From Candidatus Aenigmatarchaeota archaeon (GTDB lineage: Archaea > Aenigmatarchaeota > Aenigmatarchaeia > GW2011-AR5), in the NCBI GenBank assembly GCA_016193585.1, contig JACPRW010000003.1:62001-126000 (forward strand): a DNA stretch of 64,000 nt, written 5' to 3'. The notes beneath the pieces are model-generated. The model was given only the letters and a program-made list of their open reading frames with translations, searched no databases and was not told the DNA's origin. Both the position numbers and the translations under genes were made by a program. Shown one piece after another: positions 19,928-30,012 of this stretch; position 1 is the stretch's first letter; every line of letters begins with the position of its first letter.

Positions 19928-21031
19928 GTGATTTCCGTGAACAGCAGGAGAAAATTCAGAGTCGCCATGATTCATTACGGCACCGGCCGCTCCGAGGGCG
20001 GCGCCGAGAATACGGTCAAGGCTGTATCGCGTGAGCTCGTCAAACGTGGCCATGAGGTGTACATCATCACTAATTTCGGGAAGGTACGGATGCCCGATGG
20101 CGTCAATGTCATACGGGTGCCGTATGTCAGAATCCCCCTTTTCAGAAAGCTCGATTATCTTTCCATGATGGTGACTTTTTCCCTTTTTGCGTTCTGCGTC
20201 GCGCTGGTGAAGCGCTGCAACGTGATCCACGTGCAGTTTTACATCGACGGGTTCTTTCCCATCGTGCTTGCAAAGCTGTTCGGCATAAGGACCGTATACA
20301 CGGCGAACGGCATGCTGCTCGAAGAACTGAAGGTCGCGTCGCTTGCCGACGCAATCGGGGTTTATTGCAGGTACCTCAAGGAGCACTATGATTCGCTCGG
20401 TATCAGATGTTACGAGGCGTTCGTCGGCATCGACGAGAACCTCATGAAGCCCGACAGAAAAGCAGGGGAGAAAATGAGGAAAAGGCTCGGCATAGGAAAA
20501 GACGACTTTGTGGTGACGGTTGTAGCAAGGCCCGCTGGGCTCAAGGCCCCGGAGACCCTGTACGATATCGTCAGAAAAACCGACGAAAACATTCATTTTA
20601 TTCTGGTAGGCATAGGAGCGTGGGTGAAGTTTCAGGAGATGAGGAAGCATAGAAAGAACCTTCATACGTTCGGTATCGTCGCCCACGACGAGCTTGCTTC
20701 CTTCTATCGCGCTGCGGACATCTCGATGCACATGGAAACCGTGCCGGGTATCTGCATCACCATTCTTGAATCGATTGCATGCGGGACGCCGGTCATATCG
20801 GCGACGCCTGCAGGCGGGGCACATGAAATAGTCTCCTCGGAAGTCGGCTACAAGATGCCGCTCGACGCGGAGAAGATAGCAGCGCTTATACGCTCCCTGT
20901 CGTCAAAGAAGCGTGTTCTGCGGGCGATGTGCAAGGACGGTTCCGTGTTCCTCGGGAAGAAGGGTTACCTGTGGAGCATCACTGCGCAGCGGTACGAGAA
21001 AATCTATCAAGATATCACCGGTAACCGGTAG
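19928..21031 (+). CDS. GT4 family glycosyltransferase
   Basis: GGAENTVKAVSRELVKRGHEVYIIT; MHMETVPGICITILESIACGTPVISATPAGG. Confidence 0.88.
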   Translation: MISVNSRRKFRVAMIHYGTGRSEGGAENTVKAVSRELVKRGHEVYIITNFGKVRMPDGVNVIRVPYVRIPLFRKLDYLSMMVTFSLFAFCVALVKRCNVIHVQFYIDGFFPIVLAKLFGIRTVYTANGMLLEELKVASLADAIGVYCRYLKEHYDSLGIRCYEAFVGIDENLMKPDRKAGEKMRKRLGIGKDDFVVTVVARPAGLKAPETLYDIVRKTDENIHFILVGIGAWVKFQEMRKHRKNLHTFGIVAHDELASFYRAADISMHMETVPGICITILESIACGTPVISATPAGGAHEIVSSEVGYKMPLDAEKIAALIRSLSSKKRVLRAMCKDGSVFLGKKGYLWSITAQRYEKIYQDITGNR

Positions 21032-21136
21032 TTTATGGTTCTGTTTTTGTACCACAAAGCACATAGAAAGCGAAACTCATGAATACCTTTTAAAGTTTGG
21101 CGTGCTGATTGCTTCTGTCGTGGTATTCTGCATATA

Positions 21137-21275
21137 TAGTGAACCAAGTAAATAATCAGGTATTATATCTTGGTTCACTTACACGCAAAAAGCAAAGCTT
21201 TTTGGTGCACCGGAAAACTTTGTTTTCCGCGTGTAGCGGACAACAAAAGTAATATGTCGGTATTCTTTTGTTGGT
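21137..21275 (-). mobile_element. Palindromic element family C copy 2
   Basis: tagtgaaccaagtaaataatcaggtattatatcttggttcacttacacgc...gcgtgtagcggacaacaaaagtaatatgtcggtattcttttgttggta = reverse complement of the 16191-16335 element. Confidence 0.85.
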
Positions 21276-21335
21276 AGAGGTCTTTGCGTGAACAAGGACT
21301 TTGGTAAAAGTCCTTGTTGCACCGAAGGTGGGGCA
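21276..21335 (+). repeat. Hairpin element D copy 1, abutting the rmlA start
   Basis: acaaggactttggtaaaagtccttgt followed by (g)caccgaaggtggggcat; same module at 57730-57783. Confidence 0.75.
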
Positions 21336-21337
21336 TT

Positions 21338-22417
21338 GTGAAGGGCTTGATACTTGCAGGGGGGCTTGGGAAAAGGCTTCGTCCGTTAACGCACACAGGG
21401 CCAAAGCAGCTCATTCCCATAGCGAACAAACCGGTGCTCCACTACATTGTGGAGGATATTGCCGAAGCCGGCATAGTCGACATCGGAGTTGTAGTCGGCT
21501 ATACAGCAGAACGGATAAATTCTATAAAAGAATCGCTGGGTGACGGCTCAAAATGGGGCGTTAGAATAACGTATATAGAACAGGATGCTCCAAGAGGGCT
21601 GGCACATGCGGTATGGATTTCGAAGGGCTTTATCGGAAACGATGATTTTGTTGTTTATCTGGGGGATAATATTCTGAAAGAAGGAATAGTGAGATTCGTG
21701 GAAGAATTCGAAAAAGGGCGCGCCGACGTTTCGCTCCTGATTTCAAAGCACCAGCATCCGGAGAAATTTGGCATTGTAGAAATAAACGGCGATGAAGTTA
21801 TCGGGGTCGAGGAGAAGCCTGTAAACCCGAAAAGCGATTATGTAATTACGGGCGTATACATTTTCCAGAACTCTGTCTTCGGCTACATAGACGGGTTGAA
21901 GCCTTCCGGGAGGGGCGAACTCGAGCTGACGCATGTCGTACAGAAGGTTATCGAGTCAAAAAAACACTCTGTCGTCTGCCACAAAGTTTCCGGCTGGTGG
22001 GACGATGCCGGCACAGCGGATGACGTTCTCCGTGCGAATCACGTGATACTATCCGATACCGCAAGAAATATCATGGGCCGCATTGAAACCGGAGCTGTAG
22101 TAACCGGAAATGTCGAATTGGGAAAAAACAGCACGATAAAAAGCGGCGCAGTGGTCAGGGGCCCTGTTATAATAGGCGAGAATTGCGTGATAGGCGAGGG
22201 GGCTTACATAGGCCCGTACACGTCCATAGGCGATAACACGATTATAGAAAACGGCGAGATAGATTCTTGCATAATAATGGGCGATTCAAAGATAAATCTT
22301 GGCGGCAAAAAAATGGTTGACAGCCTCATGGGAAGGCGCGTAACTGTATCCTGCAGGCACTCGATCCCGAAAGGCTACAAGTTTATTGTCGGAGAAGACT
22401 CGGAAATTTCCGTTTAA
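21338..22417 (+). CDS. rmlA: Glucose-1-phosphate thymidylyltransferase, long archaeal form with left-handed beta-helix
   Basis: VKGLILAGGLGKRLRPLTHTGPKQLIPIANKPVLHYIVEDI; hexapeptide-repeat C-terminus; GTG start. Confidence 0.9.
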   Translation: MKGLILAGGLGKRLRPLTHTGPKQLIPIANKPVLHYIVEDIAEAGIVDIGVVVGYTAERINSIKESLGDGSKWGVRITYIEQDAPRGLAHAVWISKGFIGNDDFVVYLGDNILKEGIVRFVEEFEKGRADVSLLISKHQHPEKFGIVEINGDEVIGVEEKPVNPKSDYVITGVYIFQNSVFGYIDGLKPSGRGELELTHVVQKVIESKKHSVVCHKVSGWWDDAGTADDVLRANHVILSDTARNIMGRIETGAVVTGNVELGKNSTIKSGAVVRGPVIIGENCVIGEGAYIGPYTSIGDNTIIENGEIDSCIIMGDSKINLGGKKMVDSLMGRRVTVSCRHSIPKGYKFIVGEDSEISV

Positions 22418-22437
22418 AATGAATGTTGCTGATGTCC

Positions 22438-23397
22438 ATGAAAATTCTTGTTACAGGAGGCTGCGGCTTCATAGGAAGCCACTTTATCCGCCGTTTGCTG
22501 ATGGAGGGCAATAACGATAAAATAAAAATCATAAACATGGACAAGCTTACTTACGCCGGGAATCCGAATAACCTTAAAGACGTGAAAAGCGATAAACGCT
22601 ACAAGTTCATTAAAGCCGACATCTGCGGCCGCCGAGCCGTGGAAAAGTGCATGAAAGGGACCGATATAATCGTCCATTTTGCAGCTGAGACTCATGTTGA
22701 CAGGTCTATAATTGACGCTGGTTCCTTTGTAAGGACTGATGTGCTTGGCACGTGTGTGTTGCTTGAATCTGCCAGAAAAGCCGGTGTAGAAAAATTCGTG
22801 CATATATCTACGGATGAAGTTTACGGTTCGGTGGAAAAAGGGAGATTCAGGGAGAATGATGCAGTCATGCCAAACTCCCCCTACGCCGCTAGCAAGGCGG
22901 GCGGCGAGCTTCTTGCAAGATCATATTTTGTCACGCACGGCCTGCCTGTTGTCATTGTCAGAAGCTCGAATAATTACGGTCCCTTCCAGCACCCGGAAAA
23001 GTTCATACCGCATTCCATTACAAACCTTTTGCGCGGCAGAAACATACGGATTTACGGAAACGGTTCCAATATACGGGACTGGCTGTTTGTGAAGGACAAT
23101 TGCGCTGCACTAGAAACGGTGATGAAGAAGGGGAAACCCGGGGAATCCTATAATGTGGGCGGCGGACACGAAAAGACCAATATCGATGCTGCCAGAAAAA
23201 TAGCAGATATAATGGGGATGCGTGACTGTATAGAATTTGTTCGAGACAGAAAAGGTCATGACTTTCGCTACGCCTTGAACTGGAAAAAAACGGCGGCTTT
23301 GGGGTGGAAGCCTGAAACCGGCTTCGATTCGGGTCTTGCCGGAACAGTAAAGTGGTACAGAGAAAATGAATGGTGGTGGAAACCGCTTGTTTCCTGA
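22438..23397 (+). CDS. rmlB: dTDP-glucose 4,6-dehydratase
   Basis: MKILVTGGCGFIGSHFIRRLL; HFAAETHVDRSI; STDEVYGSV; PNSPYAASKAGGELLARSY. Confidence 0.92.
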   Translation: MKILVTGGCGFIGSHFIRRLLMEGNNDKIKIINMDKLTYAGNPNNLKDVKSDKRYKFIKADICGRRAVEKCMKGTDIIVHFAAETHVDRSIIDAGSFVRTDVLGTCVLLESARKAGVEKFVHISTDEVYGSVEKGRFRENDAVMPNSPYAASKAGGELLARSYFVTHGLPVVIVRSSNNYGPFQHPEKFIPHSITNLLRGRNIRIYGNGSNIRDWLFVKDNCAALETVMKKGKPGESYNVGGGHEKTNIDAARKIADIMGMRDCIEFVRDRKGHDFRYALNWKKTAALGWKPETGFDSGLAGTVKWYRENEWWWKPLVS

Positions 23398-23408
23398 AGG
23401 TGATAAGG

Positions 23409-23807
23409 ATGAGCAAAACCCCGTGTAAAATGTTATCGGTGCCCAGCATCAAGGACGAGAGGGGCATTTTGGTATTCGTAGAGGGCGGAAAACATATACC
23501 TTTCCCGATAAAGAGAATTTTTTACATTTACGGCATGCAGAAGAAAAGGGGAGGTCACGCACACAAGAAATGCGAGCAGGTGATCATACCCATCAACGGT
23601 AAATTTGACGTGATTACGGACGATGGAAAAGCCAGGAAGAGGTACAGGCTTGACGACCCCGGCGCCGCGCTCTACGTCCCTCCAAAAATATGGGTAGAAG
23701 TAGAAAACTTTTCCCGGGGGGCTGTTATTCTTGTGCTGTCTTCCGACCTATACAAAGAAAACGATTACATAAGGGATTACATCAGATTCATGGCGAAAGA
23801 AAAGTGA
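23409..23807 (+). CDS. dTDP-4-oxo-6-deoxyglucose 3,4-ketoisomerase (FdtA/QdtA-like cupin)
   Basis: IKRIFYIYGMQKKRGGHAHKKCEQVIIPINGKFDVITDDG..YVPPKIWVEVENFS. Confidence 0.85.
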   Translation: MSKTPCKMLSVPSIKDERGILVFVEGGKHIPFPIKRIFYIYGMQKKRGGHAHKKCEQVIIPINGKFDVITDDGKARKRYRLDDPGAALYVPPKIWVEVENFSRGAVILVLSSDLYKENDYIRDYIRFMAKEK

Positions 23808-23811
23808 GCGT

Positions 23812-24903
23812 ATGATACCCCTGTTTGACCTGAAAAGGCAGTACAAAGGCATACGTAACGAAGTAGAACCGGCTATGAACAGCGTTATGGAGAGCGGCTG
23901 TTTTATTCTCGGCGAGAACGTATCAGTATTCGAGGAGGAATTTGCAAGGTATATAGGAACCAGGCATTGCATCGGCGTGGCTTCCGGAACCGATGCCTTG
24001 ATGATAGCCCTCAGGGCAATAGGCGTAGAAAGAGGGGACGAGGTTATAACGGCGGCAAACACCGCTTCGCCTACAGTAATGGCTATCGTAAATGCAGGTG
24101 CTGTTCCTGTCCTCGTAGATTGCGACAGGTATTTCAATATAAACGTTTCGCAAATCGGGAAAATGATAACAAAAAGGACGAAGGCTATCGTGCCCGTGCA
24201 CCTGTACGGCCAGCCCTGTGATATGCGCGAGCTGCAGGAGATCGTGGAAAAGCACGCGCTCAGCCTCGTGGAAGACGCATGCCAGGCGCACGGCGCATCG
24301 TACGGCAGCAGGAACGTTGGCTCGTTCGGCGTCGGCTGTTTCTCGTTCTACCCGAGCAAGAACCTCGGATGCTACGGCGACGGCGGGGCGATAACGACTG
24401 ACGACGATGAGCTTGCTGAAAAGATGAAGATGCTCCGATTTTACGGCCAGAAAGCCGCTGTGTACCACAGCCTCACCGAAGGCTATAATTCGCGCCTCGA
24501 TGAGATCCATGCCGCAGTTTTGAGGGTTAAGCTGCGGCATCTCGACTCGTGGAATGACGAACGAAGGAAACACGCGAAGCGTTATGATGAGCTCCTCGGC
24601 GGTATCGTGGAAACGCCTCTCCGGAAGGAAGGCCGGAAGCATATATATCATTTGTACGTCGTCATGGCCGAAAGGCGCGATGAGTTGAGGGAATACATCA
24701 AGAGTAACGGTATAGGGACCGGCGTCCACTACCCGTATCCGATACACCGTCAGGAAGCGTTCAGGTCGCTCGGCGGCAGTTTCCCGGTAAGCGAGGCAGA
24801 TGCATCGTCCATCCTTTCGCTGCCCATGTTCCCTGAGCTTCGCGGGGAAGAAATAGAGGAAGTCGCTTCGCGCGTGACGGAGTTCACGAAAATGCATCAA
24901 TAG
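23812..24903 (+). CDS. DegT/DnrJ/EryC1/StrS aminotransferase (FdtB/QdtB-like)
   Basis: MIPLFDLKRQYKGIRNEVEPAMNSVMESG; SFYPSKNLGCYGDGGAITTDD. Confidence 0.92.
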   Translation: MIPLFDLKRQYKGIRNEVEPAMNSVMESGCFILGENVSVFEEEFARYIGTRHCIGVASGTDALMIALRAIGVERGDEVITAANTASPTVMAIVNAGAVPVLVDCDRYFNINVSQIGKMITKRTKAIVPVHLYGQPCDMRELQEIVEKHALSLVEDACQAHGASYGSRNVGSFGVGCFSFYPSKNLGCYGDGGAITTDDDELAEKMKMLRFYGQKAAVYHSLTEGYNSRLDEIHAAVLRVKLRHLDSWNDERRKHAKRYDELLGGIVETPLRKEGRKHIYHLYVVMAERRDELREYIKSNGIGTGVHYPYPIHRQEAFRSLGGSFPVSEADASSILSLPMFPELRGEEIEEVASRVTEFTKMHQ

Positions 24904-25786
24904 TCTTCTTCAGTCCTGCTGCAAGACCCGTGTCAGGCGACCAGCCGAGGAGCTTCTCTGCCTTGGCATAGTCGCCGACGAAATTCCGGACGTCGAAATC
25001 TTTCCGCGGCTTGACGAGCAGCGGCGAGCTTGACGTGCAGAGCTTAACGACCAAAGAGGCGAGTTCAGAGACGCTGGTTCCTTTGCCGGTGGCAAAGTGC
25101 ACGTCTTCTCCGGCAATCTTGTCCGCCTTTTTGTAGGCAAGCGCGATGCCCTTTATCGTATCATGGATGTAGGTGAAGTCAAGAACCTGCGAGCCTTCAT
25201 TGAGCTCCAGCGGCTCGTTGGCGAGCGCCCGCAGCACGAACTTCGGAATGACGCGTTCTCGCAGGTCCCGCGAGCTGCCGTAGACGTTCGAAAACCTGAA
25301 GATAACCGCCTGCACGCCGAAATATCTCCTGTATGAAAGGACGAGCTGCTCCGCGCTCAGCTTTGAGATGCCGTATAGGGAGATTGGGTTTTTCTGGTGA
25401 TTTTCACTGACGGGTATTGAAATCGGCTCTCCGTACACTTCCCTGCTTGAACCGAGAAACAGCGTGGCGTCCGGAGCTTCTGTGCGTATCGCTTCGAGCA
25501 CGCGCGCCGTGCCGAGCGTGTTGGTGTCCATGCATTCAAGTGGCCGTTCCTGCCCCCACGCGACGCGGGAAACGGCTGCGAAGTGGAACACCGTATCAGC
25601 GCCTTTCATCGCAGCCTTTACGTCGCCTGCGTTGCGGATGTCGCCCTGGATTTTCCGGACATCAAGATGACTGGTGTTGCCGGTGAAGCGTGTGTCGAAG
25701 AGTGTCACATCTTCACCCTTTTCCGTGAGCACATCGCAGAGATGGCTCCCGATGAAGCCGTTGCCGCCGGTGATGAGAACGACCAT
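24884..25786 (-). CDS. NAD-dependent sugar epimerase/dehydratase
   Basis: MVVLITGGNGFIGSHLCDVL; SSREVYGEP; ISLYGISKLSAEQLVL. Confidence 0.85.
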   Translation of the reverse strand: MVVLITGGNGFIGSHLCDVLTEKGEDVTLFDTRFTGNTSHLDVRKIQGDIRNAGDVKAAMKGADTVFHFAAVSRVAWGQERPLECMDTNTLGTARVLEAIRTEAPDATLFLGSSREVYGEPISIPVSENHQKNPISLYGISKLSAEQLVLSYRRYFGVQAVIFRFSNVYGSSRDLRERVIPKFVLRALANEPLELNEGSQVLDFTYIHDTIKGIALAYKKADKIAGEDVHFATGKGTSVSELASLVVKLCTSSSPLLVKPRKDFDVRNFVGDYAKAEKLLGWSPDTGLAAGLKKTIDAFS

Positions 25787-25844
25787 GTATATCCTTTCCT
25801 TACTACGATGAAACCAATTTAAACGCTTTCTTTGAAATAGAGGT

Positions 25845-26573
25845 ATGCCCGCGTACAGCCGTGTCGATGAAGCGATGCTGAGGATGATGCCCTCAAACAA
25901 GCTCATTCTTGATGCCGGGTGCGGCGCTGGCACGATAGGCAAATACCTCAAAGAGCGGGGAAATACCGTATACGGGGTCGATTACGACCCTGAAGCGGTG
26001 CAGCTGGCAAGGAAAAACCTCGACAAGGCGGCGTTGTACGACCTCGAGAAAGGCGGCACGCTGCCATTCAGGGAAAAATTCGACATTATTCTGCTGGGCG
26101 GCGTCGTGGAGCACCTCAAGGACCCGGTGACTGCGGTGCGGCGGCTGAAAACGTGCCTCAAGAAAGACGGCATGTTCATCATCACCGTCCCGAACGTGGC
26201 GTGCTGGACGATGCGCCTCAGGCTGATGGCCGGCGATTTCACGTATGCTGAAACAGGCATCCTCGACAGGACGCACCTGCATTTCTACACGCTTAAGACG
26301 TTCAGGCGCTTTTTGAAGGATTGCGGCCTCGAGTCGGTGAAGATGGATATAAACCCGAGCATTTTCAGGGCATTCTATCCGCTCCTGGTGATGCCGTTCT
26401 ACAGGAAGAACGCAAAGGACTCCCATGACGTTCACGCGGCGGTGCTTGATTCGAAATACTACAGAGTGTACAGGTCATACCTGCTGCCGGCAGAGTGCCT
26501 TTTTTCAAAGCTGTGGAAAACGATGTTCGCGTACGAATTCGTCGCCATGGCTAAAATGCGCCACGATTTATAA
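25845..26573 (+). CDS. Class I SAM-dependent methyltransferase
   Basis: LILDAGCGAGTIGKYLKERG; GGVVEHLKDPVTAVRRLKTCLKKDGMFIITVPN. Confidence 0.88.
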   Translation: MPAYSRVDEAMLRMMPSNKLILDAGCGAGTIGKYLKERGNTVYGVDYDPEAVQLARKNLDKAALYDLEKGGTLPFREKFDIILLGGVVEHLKDPVTAVRRLKTCLKKDGMFIITVPNVACWTMRLRLMAGDFTYAETGILDRTHLHFYTLKTFRRFLKDCGLESVKMDINPSIFRAFYPLLVMPFYRKNAKDSHDVHAAVLDSKYYRVYRSYLLPAECLFSKLWKTMFAYEFVAMAKMRHDL

Positions 26574-26595
26574 ATGTACCGGGAAACTAGATACG

Positions 26596-28743
26596 ATGTG
26601 CTTCGGAAATGAGTACGTCCGCGCTTCCTGCATTCTCCTTCTCCTCGGCATCGTCCTCATGAGGGGCATTTTCCATCCCGGGTTCATCCTCGACAGCCCG
26701 TCCTCGGACATGAAGATTGTTTTTCTCGGCAAGGCACAGCTCTTCATCGATGCGGTGCGTCAAGGCACGCTGCCCTTCTGGGATCCGTACATACTCTCAG
26801 GTTATCCGTTCTATGCCGACCCTGAATTCACCATGACGCTGTATCCGCCAAACTTCCTGCTCGCCATAGCCGGAAGCGTTGAAACGCTCAATTACCTGTT
26901 CCTGCTGCATCTGGTGCTTGCCGGCATATGCATGTACGCCTTCTTGCGGTACAGGAAAATTGAGATTATTGCCTCTCTGTTCGGCTCGGTTTCGTATATG
27001 CTCAGCGGCTTCGTTGTGGCGTCGGTATATGCAGGCCATTATACGCAGCTGGTGAGCCTCGCGTACGTGCCGCTGTTTTTCCTGCTTGTTGACAAACTCG
27101 TCGATACCGCGGGCCCGAAATACGCAGCGCTGCTTGCCGTAGCGCTGGCGCTCAACTTCTACGGCGCGCATATGCAGTTTTTCGTGTGGACGGGCATTAT
27201 GTTGTGCCTGTATGCAGGGTATAGGCTTTGGGGGCTCGAAGAAAAAAGCGGGCTATTGAAGCTGTTTGCCGCGGCAGGCGTGCTGTTCACCGGCATGGCG
27301 CTCGTGCAGGTGGTGCCCTATGCTGAGTTCAGAAGCAACGTTGTCGCGTATGACTACGCGTTCTCGTCAGAGCTTTCGTTCACTCCTGTGGAAATGCTGA
27401 AAGGTTTTGTGCCGTTCCTTTTCGGCGCGCCTGAACATTATCTTTTCGTCACCTATTATTGGGAGTCGAGCCTCTACGTAGGTGCCGTGGCGCTCGTCTT
27501 CCTGCTGCTCCTTTTGACGCAGCGTCCGTGGAAAAGGGATACGGTGTTCTTCGTTGCGCTCATGGCGGGAAGCATCGTCCTGTCGTTCGGCAAGTACCTG
27601 CCTTTTTTTGAGATTATATGGAACAAGATTTTCATTCTGAACATGTTCAGGAGCCCTGTCAGGCTCATCTTTATCGCCACGTTCTGCATGTCCGTGCTTG
27701 CTGCGTTCGGGCTTCATTCGTACAGGGGCGGCGGAATGGTGCCCCGCATCCTGCGCGCATCGATGCTGCTCGTGGCACTCATGGCAGCTGCCGGTTTCCT
27801 CTTCAGGTCCCAGCTCGTCCAGATTCTCGGGTATTTCTACCGCAATGTCTTCAGCGAAACGGGTTTTGTCACGGCGCGAACGTTCGATGAGCTGCTGACA
27901 GGGCGGTTCTACCCTGCCCTGAATGAATTTTTCCTTGGAGCGGCGGTGGCGCTGCTGGCGCTTGCGGCGCTCTACGTTGCGGCAAAACATCCGCCAGAAA
28001 AAATGAAGCAGTACGCCCTGGTGCTCCTCGTAGTGGAAGCAGGGTTCATCGCGTCGCTCTTGGTGCGCACAGAAAACCTTGCTGCGATTGTCCCTTCTGA
28101 TGAGCTGACAGAAGGCCTGCCGGCAGGCATGCACAGGGTTTTCAATTACCGCGTGTATGGCGCGGAAAACCACGAGTTCTACGACTATAGAAGCTACAGG
28201 GACGGCGTGTTCAAGGTCGACGGCGACTCGACACTTGTGCTCCAGTATTACGATGCCTATCTGCGGCAGTCTGTCAGTGGCTTAGCGGCGAACAACACGG
28301 CACCGATGCAATCGCTCTCAGTTAGGTATATCATCAGTCCTGTGCGTCTTGCCAACGCGAACCTGACCCTGCTCAAGGAACGGGAAGGGTCTATATTATA
28401 TGAGCTCAGTGACCCGTCGGCGAGGGCTGCATTCTCTCAGGGAACCGGTAAGGCTGTTTTTGAAGGCACACGCCAGAACGAAATGTATGCCGATGTCGAC
28501 GCGCCGGAAGATGGTGAACTCATCGTCAGGGAAACATTCTACCCCGGATGGAAGGCATACTGCAATGGGGCAGAGTTGCCGGTGAGCAGGGAAAATGTAT
28601 TCATGAAAGTAAAGGTGCCGGAGGGAAGCGGCTGTATGTTGAGGATGGTGTTTGAACCCAACAACTTCCGCGTGCTGCTCGCGCTGGCGCTGCTGAGCCT
28701 GTGCGCGTCGCTGGGCATCGTGTACGTCTACCGGAAGGGCTAA
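26596..28743 (+). CDS. YfhO-like multi-TM membrane protein (GT-C type)
   Basis: LPFWDPYILSGYPFYADPEFTMTLYPPNFLLA; C-terminal ETFYPGWKAYCNG. Confidence 0.8.
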   Translation: MCFGNEYVRASCILLLLGIVLMRGIFHPGFILDSPSSDMKIVFLGKAQLFIDAVRQGTLPFWDPYILSGYPFYADPEFTMTLYPPNFLLAIAGSVETLNYLFLLHLVLAGICMYAFLRYRKIEIIASLFGSVSYMLSGFVVASVYAGHYTQLVSLAYVPLFFLLVDKLVDTAGPKYAALLAVALALNFYGAHMQFFVWTGIMLCLYAGYRLWGLEEKSGLLKLFAAAGVLFTGMALVQVVPYAEFRSNVVAYDYAFSSELSFTPVEMLKGFVPFLFGAPEHYLFVTYYWESSLYVGAVALVFLLLLLTQRPWKRDTVFFVALMAGSIVLSFGKYLPFFEIIWNKIFILNMFRSPVRLIFIATFCMSVLAAFGLHSYRGGGMVPRILRASMLLVALMAAAGFLFRSQLVQILGYFYRNVFSETGFVTARTFDELLTGRFYPALNEFFLGAAVALLALAALYVAAKHPPEKMKQYALVLLVVEAGFIASLLVRTENLAAIVPSDELTEGLPAGMHRVFNYRVYGAENHEFYDYRSYRDGVFKVDGDSTLVLQYYDAYLRQSVSGLAANNTAPMQSLSVRYIISPVRLANANLTLLKEREGSILYELSDPSARAAFSQGTGKAVFEGTRQNEMYADVDAPEDGELIVRETFYPGWKAYCNGAELPVSRENVFMKVKVPEGSGCMLRMVFEPNNFRVLLALALLSLCASLGIVYVYRKG

Positions 28744-30012
28744 CTAGTCGAATTTGACTTTGAAGAGCTTCACTTCTCCTCCCCAGCTACCTACCAGCTC
28801 AAATTTGTCGAGCCCTTGTCCATTGAAGAAGTACATTTTGGTGAACATCGAGTTTTGCAGTTCGGGTTGCATGAAAACCACAAGCTGCTGCGTCGGGTCG
28901 ACCCACAGAAGGCCCTTTACTTCGGCATCAGGAGCCGTGATGAGTACTCCCCTACCATCTCTGGTGAAATAGAAGATTTTTTCTACCTTAACAACATGGT
29001 TCCCCTGCTGCAGGAACGCGGAAAGGGTGCTGTTCGCTTCGAATATGACGAATGCCTGGTTCTGACCAAGAGGATACGTGTAGGCTATCGTGTCCTGTGT
29101 CGGCAGCGGCCGTGCCTGGGAAAGCGGCACCATGAGGTATACGTATTTCTGCCCGCTTGACGTGCCCGGGTCCCACGTGGCGAAGTAGCTCCACCACTGG
29201 CTTTTTCCTATGAGGTCGGCGGATGCGATGAAGTACATTTCGTCGCAGTTGTTCCGGTACTTCCTGAGTGTGGCCACAGCCAGCGTTTCGTTGCTCGTCA
29301 GGAGCGCTGAGCTTATGTCCTGTATGCGTGCCGTGGTTATGGTGCCGTTCTTTTCCAGAATAACCCTGTTGATGCCGTTGTCGTGCTTTTCGACACTGAG
29401 TCCCTTGTCCTGCGCGCCGGGGTCCTGTACGGTCATATGGTAGTTCTGGGATCCCCCGTCGAACACGACAGAACGGTGGGCGATGGCGCGGATGAAGTGC
29501 CCCGGGTCCCAGTACGTGGCAACGGTAGCACACTCTTTGGTGTTGTTCCGCATCCAGTTCAGCGCGACGAACCAGTTATCGGAAAGGACTGTTCCCTGGC
29601 CGCGCGAAATGGCTACAGCAGGGCTGTAAAAGAACGAGTAGCAGACCGAGATGATGATGAATAGTACCAGCACTGCCCACGCATAACGCTGCTCGGTTAT
29701 TTTCATGTAGCTGAGCACGAGTGCCACTATGCCGAGGAACGCGAATGCCGCAACCCAGGTGAAAGAAAGCAGCGTGATGTTTTCTGTAGCTACAAGACCG
29801 GTGGAAAACACGCCTGCTAGTATCACGAAGACCGCATTCCTTTCGGCGTCCGGAATGTACTGGCGCGCCAGTGCGATTGCCGCAATGAACACCAGGGACC
29901 CTGCAACCCAGAACGGCATGATGGTGTTCAGCGTGCTGAGCGCAACGATGAGGAGCGCATAGAGCCCGAGCATCGCAATCGGTTTGTTCACGTCATGTTT
30001 CATTCTACTCAC
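28744..30012 (-). CDS. STT3/AglB-like oligosaccharyltransferase, C-terminal half (split gene)
   Basis: ATYWDPGHFIRAIAHRSVVFDGGSQN resembles the WWDxG region; follows and overlaps the N-terminal half. Confidence 0.78.
   Translation of the reverse strand: MSRMKHDVNKPIAMLGLYALLIVALSTLNTIMPFWVAGSLVFIAAIALARQYIPDAERNAVFVILAGVFSTGLVATENITLLSFTWVAAFAFLGIVALVLSYMKITEQRYAWAVLVLFIIISVCYSFFYSPAVAISRGQGTVLSDNWFVALNWMRNNTKECATVATYWDPGHFIRAIAHRSVVFDGGSQNYHMTVQDPGAQDKGLSVEKHDNGINRVILEKNGTITTARIQDISSALLTSNETLAVATLRKYRNNCDEMYFIASADLIGKSQWWSYFATWDPGTSSGQKYVYLMVPLSQARPLPTQDTIAYTYPLGQNQAFVIFEANSTLSAFLQQGNHVVKVEKIFYFTRDGRGVLITAPDAEVKGLLWVDPTQQLVVFMQPELQNSMFTKMYFFNGQGLDKFELVGSWGGEVKLFKVKFD

Noticed and set aside
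27367-28173. Long antisense ORF (268 aa) inside the YfhO-like gene
   Set aside because: Shadow ORF, low-complexity charged composition; the plus-strand gene has a clear family match.
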